52,265 bases of DNA, taken from the NCBI GenBank assembly GCA_004802725.1, contig SGPM01000173.1:2662-54926 (forward strand), given 5' to 3'. The notes below the pieces were generated by a model that saw only the letters and a list, made by a program, of their open reading frames with translations, searched no databases and had not been told where the DNA came from. This document shows positions 45,553 to 52,265 of this stretch, piece by piece. Position 1 is the first letter of the stretch, and each line of letters starts with the position of its first letter. The translations under genes were made by a program, and so were the position numbers. Source of the stretch: Antrodiella citrinella (lineage: Eukaryota > Basidiomycota > Agaricomycetes > Polyporales > Steccherinaceae).

Positions 45553-47335
45553 ATGTCCAAGCGGCAGCATTCCCCTGAACCGAGACCTTCAACGAAGCGC
45601 TTACACACGGAGGCAGGCCCAGCACTCACCAATCTCAAAGTTGGTTTCGACGCACATCTTTACGACGAGTTGATACTGGTCATATTCTCTTATCTTTCGT
45701 GGTCGGACCTATGTGCGGTACAGGCTACGAACCGTAACTGGTCGAGACTAGCGCTAGACAATCAGGTACATACACTCCGTCGCTATCATATCCGGATGAG
45801 CTGAACAACGACCTGCAACACCTTGTTGATCGGGGTGGCCAGTTGTGGAAGTGGTTGTATCTGAAGGAATATGGTCGGCCTAGGCTAAGGGGCGTCCGAG
45901 GCTTCATTGGCAGAGGTGACGGCAGGGAGGTCCGACCATTACCTGGCAGGGCTAAGACGGACGACGTTAGAGATTGGAAGTGGATGTTTCGCATAAGTTC
46001 GAACTGGCGCACAGGTGAGCATATCGGGTTGCTGGTAACTGCACGAACTGAACCCTTCCAGGGCGCTGCTCCGTAGAACAGTTCGCGTCTTCCGTCGGTG
46101 CAGTGCAACACATACCTCGGGACAACGCTCCCGAAACGCAGACCTCGCGTCCTCACACTCACATCCTCCTGGCCGGAAGTGTCATTATTTCCGCTTGCTC
46201 GAATGCAACTGCATTACCCGTGGTCACTTTGACATCTCCTCGCCATACTCCGTACACCTTGGCATGTCCTGCGAGACGACTCTTGGACAGAGGAGTAGAA
46301 CTCACCTCACTTGCATTGGACCAGTCCCAGCCTTCTATTCACGAAGGACATCGGGTCAGGCTGGTTGCGTTCTCATCTAGTGGCGAGTTTCATCTGTTCT
46401 CAGTGAACCATGTCACGCCATCAACCTCTCATCTTCTGGGAACGTATACGCCGTCGTCCGCGGTAAACTCTGCAAGAGTCACCCCCATCATACATTCCGT
46501 GTATCATCACCCCTTACTGGTCACGCTTTCACAAAGCTTTCATCTTTCCTTATACGATCTCACCGACGTCGGGCGTATTGTGCATAGTCAGACTTTGACA
46601 TCGTACACATCCTATCCACCTACTTCACTGGTCCTATCAGCGCCGTCCCCATTCACATACAAGCTCGTGCTAGCATATGCCATCCCCGTCTATCCGGCGC
46701 ATTGGTCCGTCGGCGCGACGGAACTGATCATTCAGAGCGATCACGGCCTATCCGCGGGCAACTCTCCGATCATCACTGTTACCAACACAAGAAGCACCAA
46801 GGCCTTTGATATCCCGCCTGGATGGGTAGACGACCGGAAGATGCTCGCTGTCAAAGAGCAATGGGGTCGCAAGGTCAACAAAGTTTCCGACACCCAGACG
46901 GATGGCAAGTGGGTCATACTCGCACCAGGCGATNCCGCTTTCTCTGCCCCCTCGTCCTCCCAACACACGTCACACTCACTNCAACTCTATCGGTTGCACC
47001 TGCCCGCGTCTCTTACCTCCTCTGCGGTACCCAAGATGTCGTTTGTTCGCTTTCTGCATGGTCACATTGGCCCTGTGAGCGCATTGTCCGTGGCCGACGG
47101 TCGTTGCGTCAGTCTTGGTGGAAACGGNACCATCTGGGTTTGGGACCTTGAAAGCGGAACTGGTGCGGAGGTCGCATCTGGTCACCGAGAGTCTTTACAG
47201 GTCGATGGTGCCAATGATATGGAAGTAGACNAAGGACCTGTGGTCTCAGGGAAGAGAGGGACTGTGGTTTTCGACGAGCGTCGAATAGTCAGTGCTGATG
47301 TCACAGGTATAGAGGTTCGTCGATTCGACATATAA
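45553..47335 (+). CDS. F-box protein with a WD-like C-terminal domain
   Basis: F-box proteins are substrate receptors of SCF ubiquitin ligases. Start ATG 45553 (MSKRQHSPEPRPSTKRLHTE). The F-box is LYDELILVIFSYLSWSDLCA with VQATNRNWSRLALD, followed by an intron near 45766 and LWKWLYLKEYGRPRLRG. A second intron near 46015-46060 joins NWRTG to RCSVEQFASS. The rest forms beta-propeller-like segments: ELTSLALDQSQPSIHEGHRV, RVRLVAFSSSGEFHLFSVNH, FHLSLYDLTDVGRIVHSQTL, FLHGHIGPVSALSVADGRCV with TIWVWDLESGTG, ending IEVRRFDI at 47335. The length is about 550 aa. Several N bases (from 46934) leave a few residues undefined but do not break the frame. Substrate is unknown. Confidence 0.82.
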
Positions 47336-47697
47336 TCTCTTATCGTTATCTCGGGACTTCTGTAATGATANATGAAATGTACNTTGTTTGACAAGTCTAG
47401 GTGCTGTATACAAAGTAATTCTGCTATTCTGAACTTGGGCTCGTCCCACCAAGGGACTGATACTAAGCGCCAATCTGCAACCCGCTATCACCCGAGGCGG
47501 AATTCGCGGCTTTGACAGTGACACATTTCTACTCAACGCCATCCCCGCTTTCTTACCATTTCAACATTGTGNCATACCCCGCTATTCTACGTGTCGCGGC
47601 TGTAATACGTTCCGACGCCTTCCGCTGGAGGGTATATCCGAGCTTGAAGTTCAACTTCTCCCCGTCAGNCGTCAGCTGTCAACCGTCCATTACCGGG
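47336..47697. other. Intergenic region between the F-box and OB-fold genes
   Basis: No gene seen. It presumably contains the 3' UTR of the F-box gene and the OB-fold gene promoter. A few N bases are present. Confidence 0.4.
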
Positions 47698-48171
47698 ATG
47701 CCGCAGCAAACAGACCCTGCAGTACCCATGAGGCTACCAGTGGCGACGTCACAGGATCCGTCTCATTTACCTCNGAAGATCAGAGTTGCAGGCAGGTATG
47801 TATACCGGCAGTGCCTGNCCTATTCCGCCTTCGCCGCTGAATAGGTTAACAGGCTCGCTGGTCCCTACTACGATCCATCCTCTCCCTTCATAGAGCTCAC
47901 AGATGGAAAATGCTCTCTGAGGGTAGACATCTCGCTATGCCTCGAGCCGTTCAAAAGCTCTCCGTGGCTTGTTGAAAAGCACGCTCTGGTCATGTTCATG
48001 GGGCTCCTGGAAGCTGTTCCGGAACCGATACTGCGANCTTGGGAGGCAGCGGGTAACGGACACACGACNGTTTTGCGCGCCCTGATCGGCCAAGAAACGA
48101 GCGACCTGCAGCTCGGTTTGTGGGATCGTGCCATAATAGAACGAGAAGAACTAGAATCCTTGCATGCTTAG
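47698..48171 (+). CDS. Small OB-fold protein, possibly Ten1-like (CST complex)
   Basis: Two exons, 47698-47795 and 47853-48171, join across a 57-nt intron (gtatgt ... taacag) to 138 aa. The protein reads as a single OB fold: strand 1 KIRVAGRLAGPYY, strands 2-3 PFIELTDGKCSLRVDISLCL, helix region EPFKSSPWLVEKH, strand 4 ALVMFMGLLEAVPE. A helical tail follows (TVLRALIGQETSDLQLGLWD) and ends ESLHA. The compact size and pattern (VxGR, L.DG...VD.SLCLE, V.VMG.LE) suggest Ten1, the smallest subunit of the telomeric CST complex, or a related RPA14/RMI2-type fold. Sequence similarity in these families is weak, so the OB-fold call is firmer than Ten1. Two N bases fall inside codons. Confidence 0.62.
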
Positions 48172-48457
48172 TGATTGTATGGCTCTGGACGGTAAGTTAT
48201 CGTCNTGCGTATGAGATTTCTTANTATAGCGATTTACCCGNNNGTAGATCTCGAAGTTTGAACATACGAGCGTCGTTTCGGGCTTNGCTATTTACATTGT
48301 TCCTGAGATGAGATACTTCTGACAGGNATCTGATTAGAGATCACACTGGNTTGAGTTGTTGGTGTTTTCTNTATNGTTTNTGNGNTTTGCTACTGTATCA
48401 CTATTGTATNATGCTAATCCTACAAGTCCNGTTTGTTTCATTTCGTGCCTCAGAGCT

Positions 48458-50943
48458 TCAGCGCAGCTGAATACCCTGGAACTTCTTCGACAACGTCTCC
48501 AACTTCTTTTGCACAAGCTCTCTCTCAAGCAATGCAGCTTCGAACTGCTGCTTGAGCATCGCCGGGTCGTCTTCATCAGGCGCGACCGCGATGTGACGAG
48601 TGTGTTTTGGGACGGGAGGGATGAGGCATTCAGCGACCTCGTGATTGCCCTGCTCCTGCGACTGTGGAAGGTGTGTCTGAGAATCATCCGAGTAATCGTT
48701 GATGATCTCGTCCAACAAGTCNTCATCTGGTGGTAGGANCGAACTAGTCAGGATTGTAATGTGCATGANNTNTGGAGACGGACTCACCCTGAGAGTAGAC
48801 ACTCNTGTCGTCAGCCTCGCTGCATACTGAGGGAGGTGGCTGCTTCNCTTTGTCTGCTGAGGGTTGCAGCATAGACTCAATAGCCTCGAACTCAGCNCGC
48901 TGANACTNATCCCAAACATCNTCNACGCCGACATCATGATGTNTGTCCTCCATTGCCGCTTCGTATACGCCGTCTTCAGCCCTGAAGGGCGTGATGACGG
49001 GAGTGTCCTCCGCCTCCCATGGGTTGGCCAACTCAACGGAAGCAGGACTGGGTTGAGGTCCACATAGTGGCTTTCCGGGNTTGAAGTCATGGAGGCGGGG
49101 GGCGACGGCGGGTACGGTGAGGCAGGGAGCNGATGGAGGAGGAGCGGATGTGCGGCGGGAACGGTGCTCAGAGGAGGACGAGGAGCCGGACGCTCTGCGC
49201 TCGTCGGACTCCTTCTGAGTNTTGGAGGATGTAGAGTGGTAGGATGGTGCGTCGGAACGATCCGACTCGCCAGAACCGCGACGCTCCTTCTTCTCGTATT
49301 GAGGAGCAGGCTCGCTGANGTNTGTCTGCGAGGAGTTCGAACGCTCGCCTGTCTTCTCTCCATCCCTCCTCTTCTCCCAGGCCAGGGCATGTTCGCTCTT
49401 GAATCCATGAGCGATACGATCCCATCGTGTCAAGAGCCACTCCATCAACCCTCTCGACACCTCCTTGTTGGGTCCACCCAAAAGCTTCCATGCAAACTTC
49501 TCAGCAAGCACTTTNGCGGTTGCTTTGGTTTCGGGGTAGTCCATCAANGATGCAAGGTAGGTGAAGAGGTAGATCATCACCGCAAACGAGTGCGGCGCNA
49601 TGAGCATACACAGGAGGCGCGAGTGGTTGACATTTGGAGTCTCAACGCGGTAAAGCTCCCCATACATCTGTATCCGTCTTAGCGTGTCCGAGGGACCGTT
49701 GGGGTGCCCAGTCGCAGAATTGGCACGCTGTGCTCTTTCCACGACCCGCTGCTTGCGACGGAGACGCTTCTCGCGAGAACTGAACGGAGGGTGATTGGAG
49801 CTGGCTGCNTCTTCCTCACTCTCCCCCTCAGCCTCAGTGTTGGGGGCATCCTCTCCGACAGGCCCCGTGCGAGGCTTCGTGTGGAATATATGCTTGAACT
49901 CCTTCTCCCGAGCAAGGGAGGGCTCGACGCACCACGCCGAAAANGCGTCGAAGAACGTGCGGTGCATAAGCGGAGCGGGGAGCGCATTGATCCAAAAACC
50001 GAGGAGGTGACCGACCGTGTGGATGGATTCACGGCTAAGGTCGGGTAGTGGCGCATTATCTGGCAGTTCGTCNTATTCTTTGACCAGCTCCAAGATGCGC
50101 TGCCGGTTTGGACGTTCCCCGAAGAGACCCGGTGTGCGCATACCTGTGNATTCAAGAATGAGATCTGCAATGTGTCCTTTGTCGGGGAGATGTACATACC
50201 ACGACGATAGAGCTCCTCGACACATGCTTGCAGGACAATCGGCACCCTGAATTGGAACCCGTGTGCAGAGACAGGCATTGATCCCTTCTCATGCATGTCT
50301 TTNATCCGCCCACCGAAAAAGTCTGGAAGGACATGANTCATTGTGGAATGGAAAGATACAATCGGATACACTTACAGTGTTCTCTCTGTGTCTTCGGATC
50401 CCGTTTCGCCTGTTGGACCAAGGACTTCGATCCCTCCCGATGCTCATTGTCCCACCAAGAGCCAGTCAGGACACCTTGGTCGGACAAGTAGTCACTGAAC
50501 TGCTTTGAATCTTTCTTCAAAGTGGACTTGAGCATTATCATCACGCATTTGAGGCCGGGATGAGGGAAGGGTGTTTGGGAGCGGTCCCGGCAATAACGGT
50601 TTGGTGTGACGGCGGTGTTCACAGTCACGTAGTTGACACGACCCTCGATCTTAGGCTCCGCCATGCCAGGCTTCCAACCAGGCGGCACGAATGATGTGCG
50701 CTGTTCAGAATTTCGGCCCTCTCGAGCACGACGAGTGGGGTAACGACTGGCTCTCGTGGAAGGGAGGACGTCGGTGGGTAACGACCTCATCTTCCCGGTC
50801 CCGTCATCCGTAGATGGGTTTCCACGATCGTCGTACGTGATGAAGTGGGCGGAAGGCCTGCGGAGAATGCCTTTCGGCTTGGGGGTAGCAGGAGGTGTAT
50901 CCTTCGCCTTTGAAGGCTTGTTATTGACGAAGAAGAATCCCAT
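48458..50943 (-). CDS. RhoGAP-domain protein with degenerate active site and C-terminal coiled coil
   Basis: Start ATG 50943 (MGFFFVNNKPSKAKDTPPAT). A basic, disordered lead is followed by a helical segment (LKCVMIMLKSTLKKDSKQFS). The RhoGAP-like domain spans about 50300-49400: SAHGFQFRVPIVLQACVEEL, YRRG|MRTPGLFGERPNRQR, SIHTVGHLLGFWINALPAPL, NVNHSRLLCML, KVLAEKFAWKLLGG. Ser-rich disorder follows, then a C-terminal coiled coil (LKQQFEAALLERELVQKKLE) ending FQGIQLR. RhoGAPs normally speed GTP hydrolysis by Rho GTPases through an Arg finger (G-I-F-R). Here the position reads G-L-F-G, and the Lys and Arg of LLKxxLRELP are also absent, so GAP activity is doubtful. Introns fall near 50312-50376, 50156-50208 and 48738-48790. 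About 760 aa. Several N bases affect single residues. Confidence 0.78.
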
Positions 50944-51450
50944 GGTGATGGTTGGGAGATATGTGGATGTAGAAGCAGAAGTTATGGTGTATGGGAAGAG
51001 AGTTGTTCTGCTTGACTTGTGCCTGCACAAGTAAGTTGCGACTGTGTGTTTGAGCTGAGCAATGGTGGTGGTTTGGTGTTAGAAAAGATGGGACTTACGA
51101 GAAAAATCGGGGGCTTTTTATACATTTTCTCCATTCCTGCGGATGGAGGAAGCTAGGCAGACGATGGAAAGGATGGCGCGCAGGCGGTAGGTAGTCTGGA
51201 GAAAGGCAAGAACGGGAAGGATGGCGTGGGCGCGGATGCCGGACCGTTATTTAAATCCGGATCCCGCCCGCTCCGCTTTTGGCAAGTGTCGGGATATCTA
51301 TTATCTCTCATCCTTCGTGTCGGAGTCGTTGTCAAAAGTATACCACAAGAGGACAGGAGAAACGAGTCGTGCAATTAGACAAGGCAAGTCATCATATCTT
51401 GTACACTGGAACTAAAAAGTCTACATAGGATCTCTGGTACTGTATGTAAT
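50944..51450. promoter_or_regulatory. RhoGAP gene promoter with TATA box and probable 5'-UTR intron
   Basis: On the minus strand a clear TATAAAAAG lies at 51122-51114, about 170 bp before the RhoGAP ATG. A likely 5'-UTR intron spans 51098-51023 (gtaagt donor, tgtgcag acceptor). The remainder up to 51450 is the 3' region of the AIG1-like gene. A palindromic AT patch (tatttaaatcc) lies near 51247. Confidence 0.5.
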
Positions 51451-52265
51451 CTAAAGCGACAACTGAGGAACGAAGAGCTGATCCAAAACAACTACTAGTC
51501 CGGAGAAGAATCCTGGTTTCCGTGTCTGGGACGTCGTGCGCGGACGGGGACTGATGGGCGTAAGTGGAGGCACATCTAAGTGTGTCTTTCGGGCCCTCGA
51601 CGTTGCAGCTGGCAGCGCACCCGGCATGACTCCCGCCAGCTTCTCCTCGAACTCTTTCCGCAGAGTCTCGAGTCCGGATTTATGCGCCTCCTGAGCCACC
51701 TTGAAGTTTTCTTCGACCATGTGCTTCTCGTGGTCCTGCATCTCCCCTTTGCGTTGCACTTCGGCCATCGCCTCCTTCAACTCCAAAATCATACCCTTTT
51801 GGGTCTGCGAAAACTCATGCAGGTCGCGCAGCCTGTCCTCCCTCTCCTGCATCACCCTCGCCATCTCCTGCGCCTCTTCTTCATACTTCTGCTTCTCCGC
51901 TGCTCGCTCGTCGTTCAACTTGCTGCTATGAGCGTGGACGTCTCGGATTTGCTTCCGGACCTCGTGCACCGCTTCATTGAGCTCCTCAATCTCCTCTTTG
52001 TGTTGGTTGTCTTTCTCCATCATCAGTTCCTCCATGCGTTGCTGCAGCTCCCTCATCTCCTTCCTATGCCTGTTCATCTCGTCTTCCAGCTCTGCCTGTA
52101 AGTCCAACCCGGCAGAAGTCTGCGGTACGGCCTTTCGCTCGTCCACCATCTCTCGCTGGATGGCCAGAGTCACCGCATCTGCCGATATGAGCTGGCGTAT
52201 GATATCGTGGGCGGACTCAGTCGTATTCTCGTGCCGCGCCATCCGAGCGCCCTTGTCCAAGGCGG
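51451..52265 (-). CDS. AIG1-like fungal G-domain protein, C-terminal coiled-coil part (partial, runs off the window)
   Basis: Only the C-terminal portion is inside the window. The segment RHENTTESAHDIIRQLI, then ALAIQREMVDERKAVPQ with TSAGLDLQAELEDEM, matches the region just after the GTPase domain in expanded basidiomycete AIG1/P-loop G proteins (ESAWDII, EMVD.RK....T.AG). A long heptad-rich coiled coil follows (HRKEMRELQQRMEELMMEKD, HKEEIEELNEAVHEVRKQIR, HEKHMVEENFKVAQEAHKSG). The C-terminal tail is Pro/Ser/Arg-rich and ends LDQLFVPQLSL. These proteins occur in multi-copy families; the nucleotide-binding motifs would lie beyond 52265. Function in fungi is unknown. Identification rests on the junction motif and coiled coil, so it is moderate. 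Confidence 0.68.
   Translation of the reverse strand, partial: ALDKGARMARHENTTESAHDIIRQLISADAVTLAIQREMVDERKAVPQTSAGLDLQAELEDEMNRHRKEMRELQQRMEELMMEKDNQHKEEIEELNEAVHEVRKQIRDVHAHSSKLNDERAAEKQKYEEEAQEMARVMQEREDRLRDLHEFSQTQKGMILELKEAMAEVQRKGEMQDHEKHMVEENFKVAQEAHKSGLETLRKEFEEKLAGVMPGALPAATSRARKTHLDVPPLTPISPRPRTTSQTRKPGFFSGLVVVLDQLFVPQLSL

Noticed and set aside
1..52265. CRISPR array, prophage, integrated virus or plasmid origin
   Set aside because: No regularly spaced repeats, phage or viral genes, or origin-like iterons were seen; the gene structure is eukaryotic throughout.

Overview
This window looks like nuclear DNA of a filamentous basidiomycete, most likely an Agaricomycete. Genes are close together on both strands. 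Nearly all are broken by many short introns (about 45-110 nt) with GT(RNGT) donors and (C/T)AG acceptors. The families also fit: a class-II P450, a medusa-type regulator, a DOCK-type exchange factor, a coiled-coil protein like the C-terminus of fungal AIG1-type GTPases, Mediator, Ski and LSm proteins. I see no bacterial operons, CRISPR array, rRNA or convincing tRNA gene. Scattered single N bases between 46934 and 50337 show that part is of lower sequence quality.

Layout. 26-2483 (+) is protein phosphatase 5. 3646-5853 (+) is a cytochrome P450. 5854-7166 is gene-poor and holds a candidate 0.24-kb MITE. 7167-9370 (+) ends in a dual-specificity/CDKN3-like phosphatase domain. 9970-10323 (-) is a small double-stranded-RNA-binding-domain protein. 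About 1.9 kb without a firm gene follows. 12218-13633 (+) is a basic, nuclear-looking protein. 14039-19105 (+) is the TPR protein Ski3. 19339-20839 (-) is LETM1/Mdm38. 21530-22692 (+) is Mediator Med27. 23934-25701 (+) is a medusa-type regulator. 26172-33396 (-) is a large DOCK-family GEF. 34192-34501 (-) is a possible micro-gene. 34744-36682 (+) has a Spc34-like N-terminus. 36998-37554 (+) is Lsm2. 38078-42140 (-) is a large protein I do not recognise. 43187-44408 (-) is WDR83/MORG1. 45553-47335 (+) is an F-box/WD-like protein. 47698-48171 (+) is a small OB-fold protein resembling Ten1. 48458-50943 (-) is a RhoGAP-domain protein with a degenerate active site. 51451-52265 (-) is the C-terminal end of an AIG1-like G protein.

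How they relate. Most are unlinked housekeeping genes: RNA turnover and splicing (Ski3, Lsm2, WDR83), transcription (Med27, medusa), mitochondria (LETM1), chromosome segregation or telomeres (Spc34-like, OB-fold), and phosphatases. A loose small-GTPase theme runs through the right half (DOCK, RhoGAP-like, AIG1-like). No metabolic cluster is evident around the P450.

The most distinctive observations are about gene architecture: a 5-nt microexon in the phosphatase gene, an Lsm2 gene whose first coding exon is only the ATG and is followed by a GC-AG intron, a second GC-AG intron whose retention would keep frame inside an RNA-binding domain, a possible start codon split by an intron, a RhoGAP fold missing its arginine finger, a MITE-like inverted-repeat element, and a shared ACGCGTCGCGT promoter motif upstream of Ski3 and Med27. 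Exon joins were worked out by eye from splice signals and family conservation. Outer coordinates are given for multi-exon genes.
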